Assembly: GCA_934045905.1 (NCBI GenBank)
Contig: OW203768.1
Coordinates: 33,695,060-33,759,059, forward strand
Direction: 5' to 3'
From: Leuctra nigra
Taxonomy: Eukaryota > Arthropoda > Insecta > Plecoptera > Leuctridae
Length of the DNA stretch: 64,000 nucleotides
Made by a program: the position numbers and the translations under genes. Positions 24,401-36,400 of the stretch are shown in pieces. The notes beneath the pieces were generated by a model, which was given only the letters and a program-made list of their open reading frames with translations, searched no databases and had not been told where the DNA came from. Numbering within the stretch: position 1 is the first letter of the stretch; each line of letters starts with the position of its first letter.

Positions 24401-27400
24401 GCGATCGACAATAGACGCAATTTTCACAGTGCGACAGATGATGGAGCAGCAGTGGGAGAGGGGGCAGGAAATGCATATGGCTTTCTTGGACTTGGAGAAG
24501 GCGTATGACAGGTTGCCAAGGGAAATAGTTTGGGAGTGTTTGGTGAAGAGAGGAATAGGCAAGGACTTGGTTGAGCGGATCAAATGTATGTATCAGAACA
24601 GTGTGAGTTGTGTGCAGTCGGGAGTGGGGAGATCGGAATGGTTTAGTATTAGTGAAGGGCTTCGGCAAGGGAGTGTGTTGTCACCAACACTGTTCATCAT
24701 AGTAATGGACGAGTTGTTGAAGAAAGCAGAGCCGAATGAGGGGATCGATACTCAAACGTTGATTTATGCGGATGATGTGGTGGTGTGGGGAGAAACTAGG
24801 GAGGAAGTGCAGTTAAAGATTGATAAGTGGAGTGAAGAGACAGAGAAGATGGGTTTGAGAATAAGCGAAGAGAAGAGTGAAGTAATGACAATGGAAAGAA
24901 AGAAGCTTAAACACGGTCATGCTAGGATCAAGCTTGGAGAGGGATGGTTGAAGGAGGTGGAAGAGTTTAAGTATCTGGGTAGCCTGCTCACCAACAAGGC
25001 TAAAGTAGACAGAGAAATACAAGAAAGAAGAAAGAAAGCAGAGGCATTTTATCAAGCAGTGAGGAAGTTGCTGTGGAATGAGAAGTTTCCACAAGTCTGC
25101 AAGATCATTATGTACAAGATGTATTTCCTGCCAATTCTAACATATGGGGCAGTGACGTGGTCAGCAGGTGGAAAGGAAATGAATCAGCTACAGGCAGCTG
25201 AGATGAAGTTTTTGAGGAGTGTGAAGGGGGTGACAAGAATGGATAGGATCCAAAGTAGGAAGATAAGAAAAGAGCTTGGGGTTGAAAGATTGGTGTTCAA
25301 GCTGGGAAGAGAGAGGCTTAGGTGGTTCGGCCACATGAAGAGGATGGGAACCGATAGAGTGCCAAGGCGGGTGTTTGAAGCGGCTACAGGGGGAACTCGG
25401 AGAGTGGGGCGACCAAGAGACAGGTGGATTGGACTGATCAAGGAGGATGTGTTGGAGAGAGGAGGAAGGTGGAGTGAGTTGGAGGCTGAGAGACAGTGGG
25501 AGGACAGAACATGGTGGAAGGAATTTGTGGAACAATTAGAAGTGGAAGAAGAAGAAGAGGAGGAAGAAGAGGAGGAAACGCCAGGCGTGGCCAGCCGGTT
25601 TCCAGGAGTCCTGCGGCCCTAGTGTTGGTGGGAATACCCACCCCCTGACCCATTAAATTGGAACCAGGGATGGATTATTATTATTATTTGGAATTAAAAG
25701 TTCAATAAATGTTTATGTTTTAAACCCAAATATTTACAACCACTCAGCAGACCATCATGAATTAGATTTGAAGTCAAATGTATAATCTCAGGTCAAACAA
25801 AAAACAATCTGTACAAATATCGGAATGACTGCGGGATAGTTTCCTTGACAAACAATCCTTGCTTCTCAATGAACTGAGATCACATTGACCGAGAGGGTTC
25901 AATCTAGTCAGTCTCATTAATTCATTATCGTTGGAGTGTACATTGCGAGTGGTTTTGCGAGTGCTACCTGGTGTGAACAGGCAGCGGGAGCGGCAGCATC
26001 TCCGAGAGTATCAGCAGGCCGGGGATGAACGTCTGCGGCCCCGTGGTGACGTACTTGACCACCTGGCCCACGGTCAGCGTCCACAGACTCTTGCCCAGCG
26101 TCTCCGCCTCGCCCACGCCCCCCACGGGCTGCGTGAAGGCCAGGAGGGCGTCCACGCACTCGGCGCGGGCCCGCGCGGCGTGGTGTGCGCCCCACGCGCC
26201 GCACGGGTACGCCTGCATCAGCGTGTAGGTGGACAGCAGCGCGGGGATGCACGTCAAGTCCTGTGCAGGCAGACACAATGTGTTAGATGCAGCAGGGATG
26301 GACAGAGCATACCTAATCTGTAGGGACACCTGTTTTACGCGCGCGCGAAGTGCGCGAAATTTTCAGAATGTTCAGCTATCATATTTTGAACAAATTTTCT
26401 CCATGAATCACATCATAACCTGTCATAATCTGATCGCGACAAAACGCGAAATTGTGATGTTTTAGGCCATAAAACCGAAATCAACATCTTTACGCGACAT
26501 AACACCGAAATTTAATGATTTTTGCAACATTTATACTAATTTTCATCAATTTTGAAGACAAAATTTCATTTTTAACACGAAAATAAAATATATTTCAACT
26601 TCGAGTCAATGACAGTGACAGCTAACAGCTTGTCTGGCATAAAGCAATCATACCAACCTTAAAAATAATGTCAAAGTTGCATATTTTCCCGCCAAATATT
26701 TAAAAAATATTTAATTTACTTTAATGTAGGATAAATCCCAGAAAAAAACACTCCGTGTAAAAAAGGCAGCCAAGTCTCTTTACTTAAAAAAAAATCAACA
26801 CCGAAAAGGAGTGATATCAAAAAAGGAGCCAAGTCAATGACATTTCCAAATATTTAATCGTATCTTTGAAATAAAAGTATAAACACCGAGAAATACTTTA
26901 CAAAAGGACTTGGCGCATCGTTTTTTTAAAGACATCATTCTATCCTAAAAGTGGAAAGATTATTAACAAGTAGGTACATATTCCTCTTTTTATTTGAGCC
27001 AGTATCTATGAATCAAGCTACTTTTGGTAATGGCTATTTTATAATTTTGTAATGGCGATAGAAGAAAGATGTCATGCTGTAATAGAAGTAATAATAAGGG
27101 AGGTAGAATTAAATAACAAGGAAGTGGGCTCATATATATTCTTATAGCACTGTGAAACCTGCGGGATTTGGCTCAGAGGGTAGAACACAAAGAATCAGCA
27201 ATATTATAATTTGTTTATTACAAAGAAAATAAATGTTCATTGATGTGAAAAGAGCAATCAAAAATTATGAAACAATATTACGTTCGATACGTCGGCAGTA
27301 GTGATGATGTCGTCTGGTTTGTTTACTTCCGCGTAAACAAGTGGATGGCGTTGACTCTTGCGTAGTGTGTCCCGTGAACTCCAGTCCACCAGCAGAATGA

Positions 27401-30400
27401 AATGACTGGATATGTCACCTCCTTCAGATGCGATGCGATGATGTCGTCTAATAACCCCCTGGTTACCAGGACGTCCAGCAGTCCGTGCACAAGGAGTGAC
27501 CTCCTCGAGCAGTTGGATCAAGTTGGCTCAGGCTGATGACATTCGTGGCTGCAGACTCGTCGGTTTCTCCCGGAGTTGCAATTCACTAACTTTTATACTT
27601 TAACATTTACTGACTTTAATGTTGAAACTGTTCAGTTGATCACTTGTAACTTGAAATTGTTTTAATGCGATATTATTTGCCTCAGCATTAGGCTTGAAGT
27701 TTGAATTTACTGGGTTGACGTTTATACAAAATGTTATTTTAATGTTTACCTTCGATCACATCGGCACTGTCTCGCTGAAATTATACTATGTTGCGTGCAC
27801 AAGGCTTCACGGTTCGCGAGGCAGGTCTCACTGCTCTGAGAAAACTCCGACTGATGAAGTTTGGCTGGTAGCTTTACGTTTTATACCCTCTGACATCGTT
27901 TTCCCTCCAAAGAATCTGATTGGTTGGTTTCGTACACGTGGTAGCTAATTTTAGACATTCTGTCATTTCTAAAGCCCGCGAAACGACTTTCTTTCTGCAC
28001 GTAGGCCCATGCTTTTCTTGGAATCACTGAAAACTAGTCTGGCTGACTGGTTTTGTAGCGTTATCACAATGACTGGTTCACTTGTTATTACGTGGTGACA
28101 TCACAATTTAGGTAAGGTCACATACTTTTTATATGGATTCACTCACTTTCTTGATATAATTGCACATTGTTAAACTTATTTGATTGCTCGTTATATTTTT
28201 GTCTATATTTTGATTGTTGTTGAATTTTAAAGATTGTAAGTTTACATAATGATTCTAATTAATTACTTTGTGTTCAGTTAACCTTGACTCTAAGAATGCC
28301 ATGCTACAAGCTTGTTCATTCTTTAAACCTACTTCAAGCAAACATTATTATTTTTAAAGTTAATTTTCTAACCTAGATAGGCCAACTTGTTACAGAGCCC
28401 CCTGAATTCTTGTTGTTCACCTTTTGACTGAAGTCAAATTTGAAACACATTGAAATTTTGAATGAGAAAATGGTGATAAAACAAGGATTCACATAGAGAC
28501 TGGACTATCTAGCAGGAATAATCTCTTCCTTTTGACAAACAAAAAGTTTCCCTCAACAGATGCAAGTTTATTTCCTCTTACAGCTGTTTAATCAAAACCT
28601 GAATGAATGAACTCACCCCTCCATCTACCAAAACAAAAACAAACCTCATCCTACTTCCCGGAAACGATGCTCGACTCAACCCTCTCTCTTATCACAATCC
28701 CGTTATTGGCCTAGTGACCTACTTCTGCTGGGTCATCATACCTCGACCATAACATCAACATAACATTGCTGTTGTCATCAGTAGGAATCATTTGTTCGAC
28801 GTATTGATTTCTTTCTTCCGTCCACGATCGAATGGAAATGAAATCGTTCCTTCTTCTGTTTCGTCTTGAGTTTTCACCCTTGAAATTTCTTCAAGTAGCT
28901 GTTTCCGAATTGAATTTTCCCTGTTTTCTTGAGCAGTGGTCGATGTGTAGTTTTCATTTTCGTCAGCTTTCTTCTTCAGTTCTCGTACGTTCATTTGCAG
29001 TCCATCTTGCAAGCAAACATTTTCGTCTTCTTCTCTCAAATCATTATTCAACCCTTTCTTCAAAACATCATCGTTTTCATTCATAATCACCTTGTCATTT
29101 TTCTCGTCGTGAAACTTTTCACCATTACTTTTAAAGTCGCCTATAGACTTCAAAACATCGCCAATTTCTTCAACTGTTCGAACTCTGTCGAAATCATCTT
29201 GATTCGCAATCGGAATCTGTAATTCTTCCTTCTCGCTCACTTGTGGCAATACTACCTCGCAATTGTCTTCAAAATTCTTCCTTCGAAATACATTTTCATC
29301 TTTCTTCATCTCAGTAAATTCACGCCTACTTTCATCAACTTCTTCTTTGTCTGGTCCATCCAAACTTTCAATTTTATTCTGGACAATTTCTTCTGGCACA
29401 CAGCCCCCCTCTGTACTCTCTTGTGATTGCAACGTCTTGCAAGCAGCAGCGTCTTCAATCCCCTTCTTGAAAAGCATAAAATCAAGTTGAAGTTGTTTTT
29501 CTATTGCAGAAACCTCTGCTTCTCTGGCTGCTTCTCGTTCATCCATCTCTTTCTTCCACCGTCTTGAAGATCCGCGTATAAATTCTTTAAGATCCTCACG
29601 CTCTTTCTTCTGTATTCTTCTAATCTCTTCTTTTCTCTCTTTGAAACGTGTCTTTTCGGTCGACGCAAAATCTTGTCCCTTCTCTACTTTCCATTCTGTG
29701 CCGACCCCTGTTCGTTTCCCGAATTCTCATTTTTCGTTTCCTTCGTACCGGACTCTGGTGGACGATTATTATTATTCCCGTTACCATTCCCGTTACCATT
29801 CCCATTTCTGTTATGACTGTTTCTCCCGTTGTTATTGTTATTGCAATTCCTGTCATAACTATTCCTGTTATTGTAGCCGTTCCTATTGTCATTGTAACCG
29901 TTCCCTTTACGAATTGGCTCATATTGCTTTGGGTCTCTTATTAGCTTCTCAGTGAATTCATCATGCTCTAAATCAGTCAGCTCCTTGATCAATTCGTCTT
30001 TAGTTTTGACTTTGCCTCGCACTATCACCCTGATGTTTGGTGGTAAGTGATTAATCAATATGCCAACCAAAACTTGTTCCGTCATATTGACCAACTCTGT
30101 CACATATTTTGCCTTGTTGATAATCCGATTGACATAGGTCACCATGTTTAGGTTCGAACTAATTTTGTATTCTCCAGCATAGATTGATCTGATTAGCTGA
30201 TGCTGTACAGTTTGCGACCAATATTTATCTTTAAAAGCCTCTTCAAATTTGTCAATATTCTCAACGGGATTATTTACATACCAGCCTGCTGCTTTTCCAT
30301 GTAAACACTTGACAATGATTCCCAGCTTCTGATTGTTATTCACATTGAATGTTGAAAAACGCTCTTTGATTAGCTTCAAAAATTGCATTGCGTTTATTGG

Positions 30401-33400
30401 GCAACTCTCTTCCCCATTAAATCTTATTGCCTCTTGTATCAGCGACTCAGTACAATGTTTTGCAAATTGCAACTCGTTATTTGCATGACACATGATATTC
30501 GATGTCGTTCCAGTCTTCTTGGCATTCTCATCTACCTTTTTACTTACGTCCTCTATTTTCTCCTTGATAGCTGAAATGCTTTCATTCTTTTCTTTATCCT
30601 TTCTTTCAAATCGCGAGCTTAATGAAAATATCTCCAGGCTGAGTTTCTTGTCACGCTCATCGATCTCAGTGTTTATCTTTACCAATCCGGTATTTACTTT
30701 TTCCTCAACACTGCTCGTCTGTGCTCCGATTGATTCTACGTAAGACTTAATGACCTCCAACTCTGTGTCGACTTTATCATTTACTTGTTGTACTCTTTCC
30801 TCTACATTTGTGACCCTAGTTTCAACCTTTTTCAATCCAGCTTCAAATTTACTCGCGATCTCCCTGAATTCATTTTTAGTTTCTAATAGCAGCTCCCGTA
30901 TTTCCTTTCCTCTTTCTTCCTTCTCCTTAATTTTCTCCTGTTTCCTATTCACTTCTTTGATAGCTTCCCTTTCCTGTTGTTCTTGCTGCATTTTCATTAA
31001 GAATTCCATAACTGGATTAGAGGATTCTTTCTCACCGAATTGTGAATATATACTGTCAGCTCTGGCTTCTTTTTGTCTCTCTTCAAAGATTGGCATTTCA
31101 ACATGAGGTAGCGAGTCATCGTGTTCGTCCTCCCCTATCACCTGGCTCCTAGTTACCTCGAGTTCACTAACCACTGACTGGTCCCCCGCCCCCTCTACAG
31201 TCTCATCTAAATCTACAGTTGACGCTAAACTTGCATCTCGATCTGCCATCGTAACAGATGTAATGAACTAACATGCACAAATCTACAGTTGGCTTTATCT
31301 TTACGTTAACGGGTTGATTCTATGTAAAATTTCCAAATACATGAAAATTTTACGCAATGCCTGTGTCCACAAGTTTCAGAACAACTGAGTAACTCTTTCA
31401 CAATCAAGAAAACAATTATTTCTTTCAAAACAATTGCTCCCAGGAATGTTATTCGAGCCCCACACGTTGAGCGCCACTGAAACCTGCGGGATTTGGCTCA
31501 GAGGGTAGAACACAAAGAATCAGCAATATTATAATTTGTTTATTACAAAGAAAATAAATGTTCATTGATGTGAAAAGAGCAATCAAAAATTATGAAACAA
31601 TATTACGTTCGATACGTCGGCAGTAGTGATGATGTCGTCTGGTTTGTTTACTTCCGCGTAAACAAGTGGATGGCGTTGACTCTTGCGTAGTGTGTCCCGT
31701 GAACTCCAGTCCACCAGCAGAATGAAATGACTGGATATGTCACCTCCTTCAGATGCGATGCGATGATGTCGTCTAATAACCCCCTGGTTACCAGGACGTC
31801 CAGCAGTCCGTGCACAAGGAGTGACCTCCTCGAGCAGTTGGATCAAGTTGGCTCAGGCTGTTGACATTCGTGGCTGCAGACTCGTCGGTTTCTCCCGGAG
31901 TTGCAATTCACTAACTTTTATACTTTAACATTTACTGACTTTAATGTTGAAACTGTTCAGTTGATCACTTGTAACTTGAAATTGTTTTAATGCGATATTA
32001 TTTGCCTCAGCATTAGGCTTGAAGTTTGAATTTACTGGGTTGACGTTTATACAAAATGTTATTTTAATGTTTACCTTCGATCACATCGGCACTGTCTCGC
32101 TGAAATTATACTATGTTGCGTGCACAAGGCTTCACGGTTCGCGAGGCAGGTCTCACTGCTCTGAGAAAACTCCGACTGATGAAGTTTGGCTGGTAGCTTT
32201 ACGTTTTATACCCTCTGACATCGTTTTCCCTCCAAAGAATCTGATTGGTTGGTTTCGTACACGTGGTAGCTAATTTTAGACATTCTGTCATTTCTAAAGC
32301 CCGCGAAACGACTTTCTTTCTGCACGTAGGCCCATGCTTTTCTTGGAATCACTGAAAACTAGTCTGGCTGACTGGTTTTGTAGCGTTATCACAATGACTG
32401 GTTCACTTGTTATTACGTGGTGACATCACAATTTAGGTAAGGTCACATACTTTTTATATGGATTCACTCACTTTCTTGATATAATTGCACATTGTTAAAC
32501 TTATTTGATTGCTCGTTATATTTTTGTCTATATTTTGATTGTTGTTGAATTTTAAAGATTGTAAGTTTACATAATGATTCTAATTAATTACTTTGTGTTC
32601 AGTTAACCTTGACTCTAAGAATGCCATGCTACAAGCTTGTTCATTCTTTAAACCTACTTCAAGCAAACATTATTATTTTTAAAGTTAATTTTCTAACCTA
32701 GATAGGCCAACTTGTTACAACTGTTAATATGGTGATATTAGAAGGATATCTTTTCATAATTTGATCATGACTGAAGGAAATCATGAAAAGTTGTCAAATA
32801 ATTACTAACTATTTATAGAACACTATTATATTATGGCAGTAAATTATTATGGTATATATTATACCATTATATGGTATATATTATTATGGTTTTAATAGTT
32901 GTTCAATGTGACTTCACTGTGTACTTTGTGAAATGTATTGTTATAAAATGTGGATTAATAGAAATGTATTTCATTGTGAGAAGGTATAACGCATGAGACT
33001 TAATTATGTTGACCACGAAACAATAATATGAAGATAACTATTGTATATTTATTACAAATATAGGCAACAAGTTTCATCGCGTACATATTCAAATAGAAAA
33101 TATTTTACAGTAGGTATGTAGGTATAATATGTAATTGAAAGTTGTGTCCCTATTATTCTAAAATTTCTAAATTACGGTTGTATATAAATGGCATATGCTT
33201 ATGAATAGAAAAATGTCTTTAAAAAAACGATGCGCCAAGTCCTTTTGTAAAGTATTTCTCGGTGTTTATACTTTTATTTCAAAGATACGATTAAATATTT
33301 GGAAATGTCATTGACTTGGCTCCTTTTTTGATATCACCCCTTTTCGGTGTTGATTTTTTTTTAAGTAAAGAGACTTGGCTGCCTTTTTTACACGGAGTGT

Positions 33401-36400
33401 TTTTTTCTGGGATATCACTTCTTTTGTTAGTTTATTCATACAGCTTGTAGCACATGTCCGAGCAAGGACTAATTTCTTTAAAAAAATACGCCTCAACCGA
33501 TTAGGATAGGTACTAAGAAATTACAATCGGTCCAGCCGTTTTCGATATATTATAGCGTCCCTTCCGGTTTTGAAATGGCGGCCGAAATTAATGTCGTCTT
33601 GAATTCATAATTATTAGTCCTACAAAATTGCATAATTTGATTGCAATCGGTACAGCCGTTTTCGATATATTATAACGTCCCTTCCGGTTTTGAAATGGCG
33701 GCCGAAAATAATGTCGTCTTGAATTCATAATTATTAGTCATACTATTTCCAAAATTTGGTTGCAATCGGTACAGCCGCTTTCGATAATGACGTCACTTCT
33801 GTTTTAACAATGGCGGCCGAAAATAATGTCGTCTTTAATTCATAATTATTAGTCCTACACATTTCCAAAATTTGGTTGCAATTGGTACAGCCGTTTTCGA
33901 TATATGACGTCACTTCCGGTTTTGACAATGGCGGCCGAAAATAATGTCGTCTTTAGTTCATAATTATATTAGTCCGACATAATTCTAAAATTTGGTTGCA
34001 ATCGGTACATCCGTTTTCGATATATGACGTCACTTCCGGTTTTAACAATGGCGGCCGAAATTAATGTCGTATTGAATTCATAATTATAAGTCCTACACAA
34101 TTCCAAAATTTAGTTGCAATCGGTACAGCCGTTTTCGTTATATGACGTCACTTCCGGTTTTAGAAAATGGCGGCCGAGAGCACTGCAACCTTGAATTTAT
34201 AATTATTTACAATGTATGTTTACTAAATATCTATTTAAAAGTATAAAGTGGTGAATTTAGTGTCCTTTAGAATATTAATGACGTCATTTAGCATTTTTAT
34301 GACGTCATTTCCGGTATAGGTAATAAGAAAACAATTTAGTTTTATCTAGTTGATACTTCATGAATGACCTTCTGAATTCAATAGCGCTAATTTCCGTCAA
34401 ATCGCTCATGCCGTTTTCAATATATGACGTCACTTCCAGTTTCATTTAGTGGTTCCTGCCGCCATTTCCGGTACCGTTAATTTGTATATTCATTTATCCC
34501 AATTGATTTTTCAAATAGATTGCAGAATGAATATACAGGAGCTAGTTCAGTGGCAATCGGTACAGGCGTTTTCGATGTATGACGTCACTTCCGGTTTCAG
34601 GAATGGCGGCCGAGAACACTGTGTATTGAAATTATAATTTTGTATTGTCTTTGTTACAATGTAAGATAATGATATGTGTATTTAAAGTATAATTTGATGA
34701 AATAAGCTAAATATTGCAAATTTATGACGCCACTTCCGGTTTAGAATATAAGAAAATTATATTTTTAAGTAACATACTTCATATAGATGACCATCTCAAC
34801 CGAATGGCGCTAATTTCGTTCTAATCGGTCCAGCCGTTTTTCATATATGACGTCACTTCCGGTTTAAAAATGGCGGCACAAAAAATCACAAGAGGCAAGG
34901 TATCATCAGAAGCCAAAAGTGCATATGTGGTAAAAATTTCAGGTTGATCGGTTCAGCTGTTTAGGCTGTGGCGGTGATAGCAACGTTTCCTGATATCATC
35001 ATCAGAATCAGAAAGTGATGTAATTTCACTGTTTTCTCGGTCCTCTAGCGCGCAAATGGCATAACCTATTGTTCCCAAATTTGGTATATGTAGTGGGGTG
35101 GGCCATAGCTCGAAATTAAGATATTTCGCAACAATGTGAGATTTACCAATTTTGAGATCCAGTAGGCCGAAAATGCCATGTTGTTGCTTACAGTAAAAGT
35201 AGTTGGTTTGCTCCTCAGTTTATATAGGCATTTACGGTATGTTGAGATACTGTGAGTGTACGGTACGACTTGGCTGTGTGGAGCGACCGCTCCACTAGAT
35301 CAATCATACTTCTCAATATCGTGACTGAGGGAAATAGCGAAAGCGCTCATTACAAGAAGGCCGTCAATGAGATTTGTATAAGTGACTAGTGCACTGAGCC
35401 ATGCTGCTCAAATAATTACTGACTAGATTTTTATCTAAAGTAATACGTTATGTAATTTATGAATTTTTTTGGTATAAAATGTTAATTAATAGCAATTAAT
35501 TACACGGCGAGAAGGTTCAAAGTATAATGCTGTAGTAGGTATGTTGATGTACCCACAAAACTATAGGTACCTACCAATCACAAACACAACTGTTCTGTAT
35601 TTATTGCTTGTAAGACAATGCTATGTTTCTTTGCGTACTTATATTTAAATTTAAAATATTTTACAGAATGTTCAATATTTAATTTGAAAGTTTTGTCCCA
35701 ATTTTTCTAGGCATTTCTGAACTACGTAGTATGTGAGTGGCATAAGCTTAAGAATAGAAAAATGTCTTTAAAAAAACGATGCGCCAAGTCCTTTTTTTAA
35801 GTATTTCTCGGGGGTTGATATTTTTATTTCAATGGTACGATTAAAATTTGGAAAATTCGTTGACTTGGCTCCTTTTTTGATATCACTCCTTTTCAGTGCT
35901 GAATTTTTAGATTTCGTCTATTTTTTTTTATAGTTAAAGAGACTTGGCTGGTATTTTTACACGGAGTGTTTTTTCTGGGATATCACTTCTTTTGTTAGTT
36001 TATTCATACAGCTTGTAGCACATGTCCGAGCAGGGACTAATTTCTTTAAAAAAATACGCCTCAACCGATTTGGTTACTATGAAAAGTTGCGTTTGGTATA
36101 AGATGAAAATGATTATCCAAGAAGAATAGCTTAAGTGTCGTTATAATCGATCCAGCCGTTTTCGATACATGACGTCACTTCCGGTTTTGAAATAGCGGCC
36201 GAATTCCGGTATAGGTAATAAGAAAACAATCTAGTTTTATCTAGTTGATACCTTCATGAACGACCATCTGAATTCCTAATCCCTATATTTCCGTAAAATC
36301 GGTCATGCCGTTTGTAATATATGACGTCACTTCCGGTTTCATTTAATGGTTCCTGCCGCCATTTCCGGTACCATTAATTTATTTATTCATTTTTCACAAT

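Larger units (their letters stand above)
20960..25690 (+). mobile_element. CR1-like non-LTR retrotransposon (LINE), apparently full length
   Basis: Sense to the + strand, antisense to Virilizer, within intron K-L. Two long intact ORFs (20968-22509, 22554-25622), then a short 3' UTR ending in ATTATTATTATT (about 25676-25688), a microsatellite-like tail rather than poly(A). A 5'-truncated relative lies at 44322-44559 with the same end. ORF1 domain layout (PHD finger plus SGNH-like domain) is the one known from CR1-group elements; clade assignment is my inference. Exact ends are uncertain because no target duplication is clear. Confidence 0.85.
27149..32723 (-). mobile_element. Young Ty3-like LTR retrotransposon without pol
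   Basis: 5567 bp between 4-bp actg duplications. Order on the - strand: 5' LTR (32719-31478), primer binding site, gag (31249-29684), -1 frame ORF (29714-28788), polypurine tract, 3' LTR (28394-27153). The 3.1-kb interior has no protease, reverse transcriptase, RNase H or integrase, so it must be mobilised in trans. With one difference in 1242 LTR bases the insertion is very recent. It lies in the sense direction of Virilizer, intron J-K. Confidence 0.93.
32724..35303 (+). repeat. Large tandem unit 1 with GACGTCA/CTTCCGG array
   Basis: Shares its order of segments with 35304-37210: an ATTACTNACT-AT-rich start, the 210-bp repeat (33204-33413), GTTAGTTTATTCATACAGCT with AGCACATGTCCGAGCA, several CRE/ETS-like repeats, the GCGCAAATGGCATAACCTAT segment, and the end TGGAGCGACCGCTCCACTAG. 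The two units are an old tandem duplication; unit 1 has extra ~118-bp repeats. Confidence 0.8.

Noticed and set aside
27258..27521. 87-codon frame in each LTR
   Set aside because: Identical only because the LTRs are identical; no recognisable domain and no sign of coding selection.
29620..29955. Ile/Thr-rich and Tyr/Ser-rich frames on both strands over the end of gag
   Set aside because: Shadows of the Asn/Gly codon repeats of gag; the gag frame has the domain match and the slippery site in phase.
34900..35303. A conserved gene or ncRNA in the GCGCAAATGGCATAACC segment repeated at 36958-37210
   Set aside because: No open frame; it is the conserved end of the two tandem units, so a repeat.
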